A stretch of 64,000 nt of DNA from Glutinoglossum americanum (Eukaryota > Ascomycota > Geoglossomycetes > Geoglossales > Geoglossaceae). The stretch covers positions 44,273-108,272 of the forward strand of contig JAGHQL010000087.1 of the NCBI GenBank assembly GCA_020080175.1. Direction: 5' to 3'. Positions 1 to 12,531 of the stretch are shown here, in pieces. The notes beneath the pieces were generated by a model that was not told the origin of the DNA, did not search any database, and worked only from the letters and a program-made list of their open reading frames with translations. Each line of letters begins with the position of its first letter. The stretch's first letter is position 1. The position numbers were made by a program, and so were the translations under genes.

Positions 1-1521
1 ACAATCGAAATCGAAATCGGATAGTCCAAGCTCTTATGTAACACCATTTCCCGCCCTCCTCGCAGCCCAACCCCTCACAGGGAAAAAATAACCCACACGG
101 GGCCCGGAAACGTTCCCAATCCCCTCCCCCCAAAGGAAAAAAACAAACCATCCCATAAACGCCATTCGCCCATCCCGCTATCCCCCCTCAAGAAAAGATA
201 GAGGGCGGAGAGATAGGATGTATGGAAGGGAATACGATTCGGTTAGTTTGTTTGGTTAGGTTCGCTTCCCGTCCCATCGCAAAGGCGGCACTCGGCATAA
301 GAGAATCCTAAATCCTACCCACAACCCCCTGCCCACCGCATAACAAACACGCAATCGCAAACCCCGTTATCAAGCACGTAACTTTTCGTCGTGGTAAGAA
401 AACCCGCTCCAACCCCTGCCCGCGTCGATGGCCAAAGCTCCAATTCCATGCCGGCAAAGCCCGGGGGGTGGCCGCGACCCAGCCAGCGAACGGGGGGGTT
501 ACGTAAAGATGGGAAAATAGAAGGATACGCCCTTACTACCTGCTGCGATTATTATTATGTTTCGAAAGAGCCACCGTCACAAAAAAAAAAATAAAAAATA
601 AAATAAAATCAAAAGAGAAAAAGAGAATCCCCACCCGACTTTCATAAAAAAAAACCCCCCACTGGGAAAAATCTCGAAAAATTTTTTATTTCTTATTTTA
701 CCCCTCCATCCACGTAAATAAATGAGCCCGGACCACGCAAAGAGAGATCTTATCTAAACCAACCAGAAGCGATCTCGTAGACGACGCGATAAAAACACGA
801 AAACAAAAGGATAAAAAAAATAAAAAAATAAACCGGCTTTATCCCAACTTTATCCACACCGCCAGGTTTGTTACGTACCTAGTTATGCAGTGCATGGCGC
901 AGATAGATTACATGCTCGCGAAGGGGTCTTTTTTTTTTGGGGCTTCCTTCCGCCTTCTCTCCACCGTTCCAAAAGTTTGAATGGGGCGCTTTTTTTATTT
1001 TTTTTAGTAGATCTATGTGTCAGGAACGACCCGGGGATTTTGGGGTTTCCGTTAGGTACGTACATACGTGGATGCCCATGTGGGCTGTTTTATTGGCTCC
1101 CCGCGAAAGGTTGGGTTGGAAGTTTTTTTTTCTCCGTCGCCCTCACTATACGTAATAGCCCCCTCTCTCCAGGGAAAAAAAAAAAAAAGGAAGTCGTCCG
1201 CGGACTTATTTGAGTAAGGTTCGTGACTTTTCTATTTTCACTTCCTTGGTTTGGCTTGGTTTAACCTTATAGGGAGAGAGGTCGCTGCTAGAGGTAAAAT
1301 TTTGAAAAAAGAAACGGAAAAGAACATTCTGTTTGCTGATAGAAAATAAAAAGGCGTGCTAGAACGACGACAGGTCCACGACGGTCCATCGGCCAGGTTT
1401 CAAGTCCCGCCTTAGGAAAGAGGCTAGAGAAAAGTAAAAATAAAAAATAAATGCACTTTTCTCTTATCCTAACAGTTCGTAGTATGATTTACATAAAACC
1501 CTCACCTCCCCATTCATGCTA
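1..1521. other. No supported gene; A- and C-rich flank
   Basis: I see no coding exon with family resemblance here. The stretch is full of homopolymer runs (A/T runs around 583-615, 680-700, 805-830 and 1170-1190) and C-rich tracts. The open frames at 391-594 and 890-1213 are built from these low-complexity runs and have no splice signals that would extend them. The right part (roughly 1300-1521) is probably the 3' untranslated region and terminator zone of the leftward MATE gene that follows. The rest could be promoter of a gene outside the window. Confidence 0.5.
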
Positions 1522-3210
1522 TCATACGCTCACACTTCCATAATCGGGAGATGCGGGTCCCGTCTCGACCCTCTCGCCTTCGTCCATGCGCGCAAACGCC
1601 TTACTAACCTCCTTGTCCCAATTACTAATCGCTACGATGGCCCACTCAAGGATCCCCACTAGGTACAGCGCAATGCATTGCCCCACCCATAGGCCCTCGA
1701 GTCCCCATCCGTGGAACGCGAGGTAGATGCCCAGCGGTAGCGCGCCGAGGTAGTAGGATATGATGTTGACCGCGGCACCGATGTGTTGTCGACCCATGCC
1801 TCTGAGGGCTCCGCCGCAGCTGCCGTTGAGGCCATCTGCGATCTGGAAGAGCGCGACGAACGGCATGACCTGCGCGGTAAGCTTGATAACTTTGATGTCA
1901 TCATTGAATATCTTGGCGTAGAAGTCTTTGACTCCCATGAGGACTGCAAGAACGATTACGCCGAGGATCATGCTAAGCCATGCTGCAACGTGGGAGGATC
2001 TTGCTGCGCCCTTTGCGTTGCGCGCTCCGAGCAGGTTGCCAACCCTTGCGCTTGTGGCTACGCCAACACCAAAGGGGATGGTGTTCAGCACTTGGTCAGT
2101 CGTCATGATGACGCTCTGAGCAGCTAGAGGGATGGTCCCCAACCATCCTGCCGCCAAGGCGACGATTTCGAATGCCCACCACTCAGTTCCGACATGGATG
2201 ACGCCGAGCCCGGCGAGGCGAGAAAATATACCCATGTTTTTTAAGCATTTCCGCGACCATCCTCCCCAACAGCCCCAGCCGGCAACAAATCTGGCGTACG
2301 CCAGCAGGAGGAAGAATGAGAGCCAGTAAGATATCCCGGTGGCCAGAGGAGCGCCGAGAAGGCCCATTTTAAAGGTGTAGACAAAGAGGTAGTTCAATAC
2401 CGCATTGAGGGGAGAGGTGATGAGGAGCACATATGTTCCAGGGCGCATGATTTCTGCAAGTGTGTGAGCTACGGTTTAGACAGGGGTTTTAATCAATTGA
2501 CGATACATACCCTGAGCCTGGAGATACTTCTTCATACATTCGAAATATATGTACCCGAGCCCACCAGGTATCAGACAAGTGAGGAAATCCGCACTACTTC
2601 TACTCAATTCCGCCTCTTGTCCTAGTAGTCTAAATAAAGGCTCTGAAAAGAACCACATAACTGCCACGGGAATGTAAAACAGTCCCAGCACAATGAAGGC
2701 TCTCTGTAATAGAATGCCAAGGTCATGGGGGTTCTTGCTGCCAGTATAAGTTGAAGAGGCTATTGTGTCCAAGGCAGTACTACCACCAAGAGCTATCAGC
2801 CAAGCCGTCGACATGGCGAACATGTATGAAAAGGCCGCTGTTGCCAGATCCTCTGGTGAGAGTCTGCCGACGATGAGTACGGAAATTGTCTGCAGTGAGT
2901 TCTGCAGGGTATATGCCAATATCACAGGAATAGAGCCCTTCAGCAGGACCCCGAATTCGCTAATGATTAGCGTGTATTTTGACTTGCCCATGTCATCATC
3001 GATATCGTATATCTCGCCGGCATCTTGACTCGCGGTCTCACCGTTGCCATTGGAGAGAAGGGTTGTTCGCTCATTCGGCGGCGACCCAGAGGGGGAGGGT
3101 TTCTGAGAACTACTCCGTCTCGCGAGGTTGGCAACCCAAGAGTAGTAGCTAGTAGCTTCATCCATTACGCGGATGTCTGACGCACCCGAAGACGGACGGC
3201 GGCCCGTCAT
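1522..3210 (-). CDS. MATE-family multidrug/toxin efflux transporter
   Basis: Two exons, 3210-2511 and 2453-1522, joined across a 57-nt intron (2454-2510; donor GTATGT, acceptor GCAG), give 543 residues in continuous frame. The first ~85 residues are hydrophilic and probably cytosolic. About twelve hydrophobic segments follow. The block with Gln-Asn-Ser-Leu-Gln-Thr in the first half and GVGVATSARVGNLLGA in the second are the two MatE-domain signatures, closest in feel to yeast Erc1/YDR338C-type vacuolar or plasma-membrane carriers. The family exports organic cations or small toxic compounds in exchange for H+ or Na+. The substrate cannot be read from the sequence. The start was chosen as the first Met in the frame; the next one, MDEATS, is 15 residues in and would also work. 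Nothing looks broken. Confidence 0.93.
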
Positions 3211-5843
3211 CTCGACCTGTGGCTGTGGTTACGCAAGTCAAAGATTCTCTAGACGTCGGATCTTGTACTTCTCATGAAAGACAGATTGTTGATCAAAATG
3301 CGGGGAGAAAAAGCGCACGGGATGTCCAAAATAGAGCAGCTCCAGGAACCCATAAGGCCCTCTCCATCACTTCGGTATTCATTACTTGAGAAGAAGCGGG
3401 AAAGGCGATATGAGAAGCAAGAAGCAATGTTACACGTACAAGGCGTAACCCGGCCGAGTCAATTGAAGAAAAGCAACGAAAGCAAAACGGAATAGATCAT
3501 CCTATCAGATCAATCAAACGAGCCCGCAAGACAATGAGGCGCGCTGCCATGCCGCTCATGTCACTAATCGCCTGCATATCTCTTATCTCTCTTCGTTAGC
3601 CGGCAGCACAGTCTGTGCCTCCGTATTGCCGCAGTGGCAAAGAAAGATCGCTGCACAGAAACCATTACACCTCCATCTGGGCAAAATGCATAATGATTTA
3701 GCAAGTGCAATGCCTTTACGTAAGGCCTGGGAGGCAGAAAGGTTGGATCTTGCGAAGGATTGACATTATCCGGCTGTTCATAGAGTTTATGTAACAGTCC
3801 AAGGACAATCGTTCGTTGGAAATATGTTTGTGTAACTGCTTGTTGAGGAGGCGGCAGGGATTGGTTGATGATTTGCAAATTCCACATGCTTCAGCTGGTG
3901 CATGTCCGGCTTACGGAAACGAAAGAGTCCCCCACGCAAAAATGCAAGGACCCCACGCCAACCTGGTTACCCGCCGCTATTAGCACTATTAAGACATACA
4001 CAAGAGTTACACCAAACCGTTTGATCGTGGACAACCCATCCCGGTACTTACAGATCTCTCTCTCTCTCTCTCTTCCAGAGCCGGCCTTATATTTGTTTAT
4101 GATAGTTGTGCAATAGCCGACCCCGCCCCGATGTCCCCATCGCGTGGCAATGACGCTAGGCTACAGGGCTACCAAAGGCTCTACAGTCATTACAAGACGT
4201 AAAGCAACAAGTCTACCACGGAGCAGGCCTGACAATACTCAATTAGAAGTGGTGGCGACCAACAGGTATGGCTATGTAGTTAAGGCCCTGCTGCATAATA
4301 TACTGGGAGGAAACGTGGCTCATCAACCCCAACCCATAGGCGTGTCATGAGTTCGGTCCGTATTTCGGCGCACGCTCTTGTTGGTGGCTTGGTCCAAGAG
4401 CCGCAGGCACAAGAGATCAGCGCAAAACAAAAGCAATATCAAAGACAGAAGGCCTTGGGACCATATCCTTGTGGAATACTCTTGTGGACCCTAGCGAATG
4501 CTGCATTCCCTAGAGTCGAGAGCCGGTGAGCTGTGTGAACTACTCCTAGACATCGTGAATGGATCAAGTATTCCGTTGCAACACTTAACGTAGGCTCTTC
4601 TTCCTGGTTCTCTTCGCTCCATATTTCGGTGAAACTGCTGAAAAAACCCTACTCACTAGGTGATATAACAACAGCCAGACTATCGCCGTGCAGGAGAAAC
4701 AGCCGAGATTACCGCAAGATCCCATGGAGGCGTTAGCACGGGTGCCCACAGTCAGGTGGCCCACAGGGACCCTTGGTGGCCACGGTGGTGCTCGGCTGGG
4801 GCTCTAATAGCATTCTTTGCGTCTTTCTTGCCACCACGCCGACCAAGCCCCCCCGGTCTGCTAACAAAAGACATCGGAGAAAAAAAAGGGATAGCCACCC
4901 GGATACCACACAAGTCAACATGTAAAGCGTCGCAAGTTGCGCACGTTAGGGAGGGGGGCCTGCTGCCACAGGCATCCTTCCGAGAGACCACCGTTGTGTG
5001 TCGTCGCATATTGGGACTCCCAAAACCGCGGGCATGCCCAGTTCAGAGGATCCAGCGGATCACACGTGCACCTGGGAGTCTGCCCCGGAACCACCTAGAG
5101 CCAAGAGTCACTCCTGTTTCAACAATGTCTTGTCTCTTCCTGTTTGAGTTTATCGAGGGTTGGTTGTGGCATTTCTCGTTGATGATGGATTCGTCTGGAA
5201 GCCTTCTACAGGTGAAGCCTTGTAGATGTCGGAAACGAGCCGTCACTCTTAATCACAGCGGAGTAGAGGAGGGGCGGAGGCTGGCGGGCGACAGAGGCTC
5301 AAATTCGACTTGTTTACGCTAAGCATGAGATGTCCGAATCTAGAGGTGGAAATGATTAGTTTTTGGACGATTCCTAACGATTGAGGAGATCGCCGGTTCT
5401 GGAATCGTGCACGGCGAATTAACTCTACCCCCCTAGGGCGGCTAGTGTAGTGCTGATTTTACATGCTAGATTCTCCTTTATTTGCGTATACATACATCTC
5501 TAATTTAGCCCTGTATACTAGCCCGCTAACCAAAAATATGGGGTCTCTGAGGGTTCAACATTGACAATCGTGGTAATAACAGGAGAGAAAAGGAAAATGT
5601 TGGAATTTCCGGGATGCGTAGGTAAAGGAGCTAGTGTGGAAGTGGATGGTATATATGTGTGACCAACCAGTTATGTATGTGAAGCATAGAGGAAGCTTTT
5701 TAGTTCCTGATAACAAGGGAGAAAGAGAAACAGCAGAGCTATAATGTTCATGCCCTGCACCGTAAAATGCCAAGAAGCGGGGAAACTGAAGAGGAATAAG
5801 AGGAAAAGAGAAGAGGGAGATATAAGGGCGCACAATTGGCAAC
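3211..5843. other. Intergenic, no supported gene; (TC)n tract
   Basis: This 2.6-kb gap lies upstream of the MATE gene and downstream of the Mch1-type gene. Several open frames of 60-190 codons occur (the longest on the plus strand at 4756-5322), but their translations show no recognisable family, no splice-supported extension and odd composition. A (TC)n microsatellite lies at about 4055-4073. The region probably contains the MATE promoter at its left end and the 3' untranslated region of the MFS gene at its right end. Confidence 0.5.
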
Positions 5844-7825
5844 TCATACCGCGACCCCTCTCCTGCTCCACCCACCTGGCCCCTTCCAAGCCCAAACCCA
5901 CAAGCCACAAGCCACCCAAACACTAACAGCCATAATCCAGAACGTCATGGCGTAGCACTCTTTACCATAGCAAAGCGTATCTTCTACTACGCCCTCCACG
6001 GGCCCAGCACCAGTACCAGCAAGTCCCGACGCCCCAAACCCAAAGACTCCGGAATAAAAAGCCGGAGAGTTCCGCTGTCTCCCCCCCGCCCACTCGTAAA
6101 CCGCAGAGTAAATACTCGAAAACACCATGGCCCCCAACGCCGGCGCAATAGCAACGGCTCCCCAATTCGTCCCAAAATTCTCGACCCCCCACACAACGCT
6201 AATAATAATAGGCGCAAGGGAGAACGCAGCTCCATATCCGGAGCCAACGAGCGCGGAGACGATCCAGAAGCGTTCAGCGTGGTTCTGGGCCAGCCCGGAG
6301 GCTAGGAGGACGAGGCCGAGGGAGAGGATTAGCGTGAACGTTAGGAGGAAGGCGAGGCGGGAGACGGAGGTTCGGGATTTTCTGTTGGGATCGGTGGGGA
6401 GGGAGCGGAGGGAGGAGGAGATACTGGAGCGGCGAGAGGTGGTTGGGGCGAGGTAGTCGGAGAGTGTGCCTGTGAAAATGCGGGTTACTGTGGAGGTGAC
6501 GGCTATGATGGAGACGTGGGTGGCGGGGCTGACGGTGGGGCGGCTAGAAGGCGGGTATAATGTGCCGATGATAGTTCCCATCTACTCGACGAATTAGCAC
6601 CCCATAGGTAAAACTTTAAGCAAAGACATCCTGGATGACCCACGTTATTAATAAACGTCTCCCCCGGGCCCGTGACGAGGAAAAAACCAGCTGCAAGCCA
6701 CCACATCGTGTGATCTTTCAAAAAGATCCTCGTCTCCTCGTTCAACAGCCACGTCTTCTTCCTCTTTTCCTCCTCTTCCCTCTCCTCCTCCCTCTCCGAC
6801 CCATCTTCAACCGCACTCCCTCCACCCTCTAACGTTCCGTACCCTCTCCCACCCCTAGACGTCCTAAAAAACTCACTATCCGTCAACACCCCGCTCCGCT
6901 CAAGCTCCTCAACCGCTTCATCAATCAGATCCTCCTCATCTACAACCCTGAGCCCAAACGCCCCGATAATCCCCACGACAAACAACATGATGCCTAGGAA
7001 CAAAAAGTACCGAAAGACATCCACATCGCCCCTCGTCCCATCAGGCTTCACTTCATAGAGCAACCTACTCCCCACCTGACTCTGCCACATCCCGCTAAGC
7101 CCGAATGCCGCAATTGGCAACGCAAGCGCAACCCCCTTATGCTCTCCCCTCCCGAAATTCTTCGCGCAAGTCGTCACGGCAGAGAGATACATACTACTTG
7201 TGCCCATGCCAATTCCCACAAAACCCAACACCATAGCCATAAACGGCCAACCGTCCCCCCCAGCCTTGACAGACGGACCTTGTCGGTACGTAAACGCAGC
7301 GAGCAGGTAACCTGGTCCGAAGAACAGACCCGCGAGGAGGGAAAGCACACCCGGGGAATAGCGATCGCAGATGTAGCCGAATATCGGAACGGGGAGGTAC
7401 AGGCTCAGCTCGCCAGTAATGGAGACGATGTTGACTTGGATCTGCGTGTAGCGGAGATGTTCCAGGAAGAGATGACCGTAGAGTGAGTATGCTGTGACCG
7501 ATCCTCCACAAATACTATCTCATAAGAAAGAGAGAAAAAAGCCAAAGACATCAGCCTTCAATCCCTCATTACCCTCAAACTGGAAAACTTCAATGGCTCA
7601 CCAACTCAACATCGCACACCCGAAACTCAAGTACCGATAAAAACCATCGGCGCTCTTTTTCCTCCTTCTCCTCCTTTCCCCATCATCACCCACCCACCCA
7701 TCCATCAAATCCCTATCACCGCCAGGCTCATCCGAGTCCCCAAAGTCCCGCAGAAGCGGTCCCCGAGCGTCGTGGTCGAAATCGTCCCTATCAGCTGACC
7801 CGTTGCCGTGGATGAAGGATGACAT
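5844..7825 (-). CDS. MCH1: Mch1-type major facilitator (probable monocarboxylate-like) transporter
   Basis: Three exons, 7825-7602, 7514-6644 and 6581-5844, give 610 residues. Introns are 7515-7601 (87 nt, GTGAGC donor) and 6582-6643 (62 nt, donor GTGGGT, branch-like GCTAAT). Across the first junction the protein reads CAMLSC-ICGGSVTAYSLYG, and across the second GPGETFINN-MGTIIGTLYPP. Both are hallmarks of the fungal Mch1 family of MFS carriers. A hydrophilic N-terminus (~65 residues) is followed by six membrane segments, a long acidic cytosolic loop rich in Glu and Arg, and six more segments. Yeast Mch1 is a vacuolar-membrane protein named for monocarboxylate-transporter similarity, but lactate/pyruvate transport has not been shown for it, so the substrate is open. 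It is longer than the yeast protein because of the N-terminus and loop, as is usual in filamentous fungi. Confidence 0.9.
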
Positions 7826-8443
7826 TCAAGCGGTCATATAATGAGGCTAAGCCGCGCGCACGGATGGTGAGGGAAAGGCCGAAATGGGGCTCGGGGCTCA
7901 GTTGAAGCGTAGTGCGTGGCAAGAGAGTCTGGAAGCCCGGTGCACTTGACCTATTAAGGTGTAACTACGTCTGATAGCGAAAGGCGATGATGATAGCTAC
8001 GTCACGTGAATGAAGATAATTACACACAACAAATGCGGACTCCCGAAGCTCATTTCCCCTGCGCCCTGCACACGAATATCACAGAACGAAGGGCCCAAGG
8101 TACGCATTTACAACTAGATAATGCTCATTTATTGTCTAATGCAATGTATACAGGCTGCGCCCAATGCCCCATTGTCTATCCGGTTGGTTCAGCAGTTCCT
8201 TGGCCCCTGTGAGAAAAAGCAAGAAACGGAAAGACCGCTAGCATGAAATAGGATATACACTCCGCCAACACCCAATATGCTGGTAAGAGGTAGAGGGTTG
8301 AACCAAATACGCTGGCGAAAGGTGGAGTGTTGTGGAAGCCGGGGAGGCGCCACATCCGCAACGCTCTTGTAATCCGCCATAAAGATATGTACGAGGCCTC
8401 ATGCCTGCTGAAACAACCCGTAAGTCGGTACACAGCTAATCAT
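7826..8443. other. Intergenic between MCH1 and KCS1
   Basis: This stretch of about 620 bp holds the promoter of the leftward MFS gene and the 3' end of the leftward kinase gene. The open frames in it (8006-8212 and others) are short and show nothing recognisable. I see no other element. Confidence 0.55.
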
Positions 8444-11400
8444 CTAGTAGCTGACGTATCCGAGATCTTCGTCCATGACTTCTTCAGGTCCAGGAAGACT
8501 GACACGTCCTGTGCCCTTCCGCCCGAGTGCCATGCCCTCGCCCTCCCCTATTTCGACCCACTCTTCATCGTTAATATCCTTCCAAATGTGCTGGAAATAC
8601 ATCCTAAGACTCCTCAGGCCGCGGAGGTAGCCTCTGTCGATGTCCCACCTATTCTTTGGTGGGCAGGGGGTCGTTTCTGGAATTTCGTCCTCCGCAGTGA
8701 CACAATTTGCAAAATCCACAATCTTAAGATCGATCGGCGTCCCTGGCCGCCTGTCTTTGCCTTTGTTGGTCTGCTGTATGTCAGAACAAACCCCCTCCCC
8801 TTCGTCGCCGGGACTTCCGTCATATAGCAAGAGTAAGCTGCTGGCATAGAAACGGTATCCTGGCAGATGGCGGATCATATCCTCCAACAATGTGAGCTTC
8901 TCCAGTATTACAGGTATATGTTTGGATACGCTGGAGTCACTGTCGCCATCATACAAAAACCTAGTGAGGGCGTTTTGGAAATCTGGGCCAGCCTTGAGAT
9001 CACGGCCGAAGTACTTGTCCTGGAATAAATAAGTCTGACTCTTCACATCCCAGACCTGCATTCCGCATACTCTAACCCCTAGCTCCTGGGACGTCGTCAA
9101 TTGGCACTTACGCCTCTGAGATCTCTTCTTATTTTCGTTTGCCTCAAGCCCATACTGCCGCGTTCCCATTTTTAGGTCAAGAACACATGGCCGCTTCATC
9201 CCTGCGGTGAGATCTTCAAGAAGCAAAAAGTGCTCAACGCGAGAATCTGGTTGTGTCTGAGCTTGCTCAGGATTGATAGGAACACTGCTGCTGTCTGGGG
9301 ACTTTCCGGCGTTCGCTTCAGTCGCTAATGGGAGTGGTACCACCCTCTCGTAGTTGATAGCGGCCTCTTTCGGAGATGCTAGAGCTGCGCCGGAGTCTAG
9401 TTGAGTTTCCTCACGCGCTGGGTTTGGACCTGTTGCTGGAAGCGGTCCCAGGCTTGGAGCTTGTCCTTCATCCATATTGAATATGTCGTCTTCTTTGTCG
9501 CCCCTATACCCGTCGTCCTCAAGGAATTCAAGGTCACTATGATCACTTGAATTGAAGGTATTCCGTCTCAACAAATTATTTGCGGATCGATGCTGGTGGA
9601 CCTGATTTGTATTCGCCAATGAATCTAGAGAACCAGAGTCGGCGATGGGGGGACGTCCGCCTTCCTTATCCTCGTCACATACTTTCAAGCTCAGTGTATG
9701 GTGTTGCATCGTTGGAGGTCCAAAAACTTCCCTAAGGACCTGTTCCTGGAGTTTCCTATTGACAGTTGTTGCGCCCCAGCTCGAGTTGTGGTTGGGCAAG
9801 GAAGGTCTCCTCGTTGGCATTCCACCAATTGAGTTAGAATCACTGAGGTCTCTGCTGTTCAGCTTCAACGACGTATTGCCACTGAACGAGGAAGAGAGTT
9901 GTGGGTGGCTCAAGGACATTGGAAGCCGAAAGAGATTCTCCGGTATGATATGACGGTTATTCGCGAAGACGACTTGTGGAATTGGTAACGGTTGTTGAGA
10001 TTGGCTTACAATTCGAGGCTTCTCGCCACTGGCCGTTGTGTCTCCGGCTCGGGATGGACTTCCACTCTGTTCTTGACTTCCAGTGCTCTTTGAAGGCTTG
10101 CTCTGCGCAACCAATTGGGACTGCTGAGTTCCCCATCCCTCATCACCATCCTTCTTCGTCTTCTTCCTCTTCGGCGCTTTCCGAAACGTGACGTTAAGGA
10201 CTCCAATGTACCTATACAGGAAATTTGAAAGCACTTCGTTAGCAAATGTGTATGATTGAACTCCGAAACCCGGAGATATGCCGTTTACTCCTTCTGGAAT
10301 CTCAGCTTCAAAAGCCTCGATGGGAAAGGGGTCAGGACGGCTCGTACACACCTTGGCAGGAATTTCAGTAGTTCAGAGTGCCTTCGCTCCACGTTCTCAT
10401 AGAACTCGTTTTCGCGATTGCTAAGTGACTTGCAAACTGCCTGCCGCGAGAAGCGAAAAACAGTTGTGTGGCCACCAACCTGATGATTGTATGGCTTCAG
10501 TTCCACTGCGCCCAAGGGAGCAAGGGAGTAACGGCGTTTCGATTTATGTATCTTTGGCGAGGCGCTCAATGTGCGTCCGACTGGTGTGCCAGTTGGAGTT
10601 GCTTCGGCGTCATCAGTCAAGCTAGATTCTTCCCCTTTCCGAGATTCATATGCTTCGTCTAAGGATTCGTATTCAGAATCAGTCGCTGACGACATGCCAC
10701 GATCCGAAGGTGTGTAAGCTTGGTCATCTGGGGCTTTGGTTAACGCATTAGCATCCAGCAAATCACTGTGGAAGCACCGGTTGCCGTCATCGATCTCCAA
10801 ACCAGCGTTGGAGATAGTGTCAGCCTCTGCCCACAAACGAGCTGGCCGTGTACCAACTGCGGAAGCAGATTGATCCCTAGTTTTTTTGCCAATACTATCG
10901 TCTAAACGGAGGTCATCCTCACTTGATTCTGGCGAAGGCGTCTTATGAGGCCAGTACAATGCCGAAGAAATCTCGTCTTTGTCGGATTCATCCTCATCAT
11001 CTCCCTCTTCTGCTTCTTCCCCAGGATTGTACCGGTCAATGCGGACAGAGATATCTTGGTCTGTTCTGCCCATAGGATCCGATCGAAGCGATGGTGATGA
11101 AGATGCAGAATGCCCAGAGGTTATGGTAGTCATACTTTTGGAGAATGACGCCCTCTTGCTGGCTCCAGGTGCGATATTGTGGTGGTTACGTATCTCTTCA
11201 AGCAATCTTAGAGGCAAGTGTTTCTCCAAGGCTTTTGATGACAAATTGGTGGCATCTCGATTTTCCATCGGTAGAAGTTGAGTCGGGGTAGCCTGAAGCG
11301 GGGGAGGCCTGCTAGAGGGACCAGGCTCTGCCGAGGACTCCACCATAGCACTTGAGACCTTGCGGTTGGAATAAGGTGAAGTATTCTCGGGTAACAACAC

Positions 11401-12531
11401 GCTATATTGATCGTTCGTAAGCTGCTCTTGGACAAATGCGCCAGTATGAGAGGCTCCCTTCGTCTGCTGCTCAAGATCCAGCTCCTCAACCGGGGGAAAA
11501 ACTCGTTTGCCAGTGTTATCCCCACCGAATAGCTCATAATCTCGCCTTCCATCCTGACGGTCCTTCCCCTTGGTTTCCGATCCACCCTCTTTGTTTGTCC
11601 AGTCTTTACCTCTTTCTTCTCGCCTCCGGTCGCCAGTATTCTCTTTAAAAAGTCCAAGGCTATGGCTAGATTTGCGGCTCCTACCGCTCATCTCAGAGTT
11701 CGGCATTGTTGCTGAGATTGACTTGTCGACTTGGGTATTGTTCCTACCGCGGCTGCCGCTCCGATCGTTGGACGCGGTCCAATGAAGGTCACTGTAGACG
11801 CCGGGTTGTGAGGAGTGACCACTCTGATCCCTTGGGTCGTCATCTTGAGTTTGGCAGTGCGCTCTTGGTGAATCGGGCATGTTAGGTGTTGAAGGTCGGT
11901 CGACCGGACTGTCAACAGGGCTGATGAAGGGGGGAAGAACATGCAGCCGCCTCTCTCGGTGGATCCGTTCTAGCGATCCTCCTCCGTCTCTAGTATGCAG
12001 GCTAATGAATCCACGGTGGTCATACAAAGAGGAATAACCCCCGCCGTGAAAGCTTTGGCGAAATGAGTTAGCGATGGCATGAGTTCCTCCAGATGCGGTT
12101 GGCGAAGGAACATATGTAGTTTGATGTGGTCGTAGAATAGAGTTGGGATCTGATGGTAGTTCAAACCCTAACGTCAGCTCTGTTTTGGATGGCTCCTGCC
12201 CTCCGTCGTTATAAATGGCGTCATTCCTAGTAGGTGTAGAGGGTGGCGTGTGCAATGGAGAGACTCTGCTTTCCGTGACGAGATAGCGTGTCGCGAATAT
12301 GGAATCGCGTTCTGGTAGTTGAGTTGTCACATCCAGGATCGATCGCAGATCCAATGAAGAAGATGGCGAGGACGGAAATCTGTTTGACCTGGCTGCCGGG
12401 TCAAACCCACGTATTACCGCCTTGCTCGCAGATGGCGGCTGTAAAGGCGCATTCTGAGGATCTTGTGGGGCCTCAGCTGGTCTTACCGGCACAATAGAGT
12501 GATTTTGAAAGTCAGGGAGGGAGCTGGACAT
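8444..12531 (-). CDS. kcs1: Inositol hexakisphosphate/polyphosphate kinase (Kcs1)
   Basis: Two exons, 12531-10352 and 10211-8444, with a 140-nt intron (donor GTGTGT, acceptor TATAG, branch-like GCTAAC), give 1,315 residues. The junction restores KFLP-R-YIGVLNVTF, the conserved start of the kinase domain. The IPK-family signature PxxxDxKxG is present as PCVLDLKMG near residue 1070, followed by SLLLLYDG (about 1185) and IDLKIVDFANC (about 1225), the C-terminal Asp that binds metal/ATP. Residues 1-690 are Ser/Pro/Asp-rich and probably disordered, with a HSELLKFLP block just before the domain. The enzyme makes inositol pyrophosphates (5-PP-InsP5 from InsP6), which feed into phosphate signalling through SPX domains, vacuole function and DNA repair. 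Length and layout match other filamentous-fungal Kcs1 proteins. Confidence 0.95.

Noticed and set aside
391-1213. Small ORFs in the first 1.2 kb
   Set aside because: They depend on homopolymer runs, overlap on both strands and have no domain or splice context.
4756-5322. 188-codon plus-strand ORF
   Set aside because: The composition is unusual, with no motif, no splice support and an overlapping minus-strand ORF of similar quality. It is probably chance.
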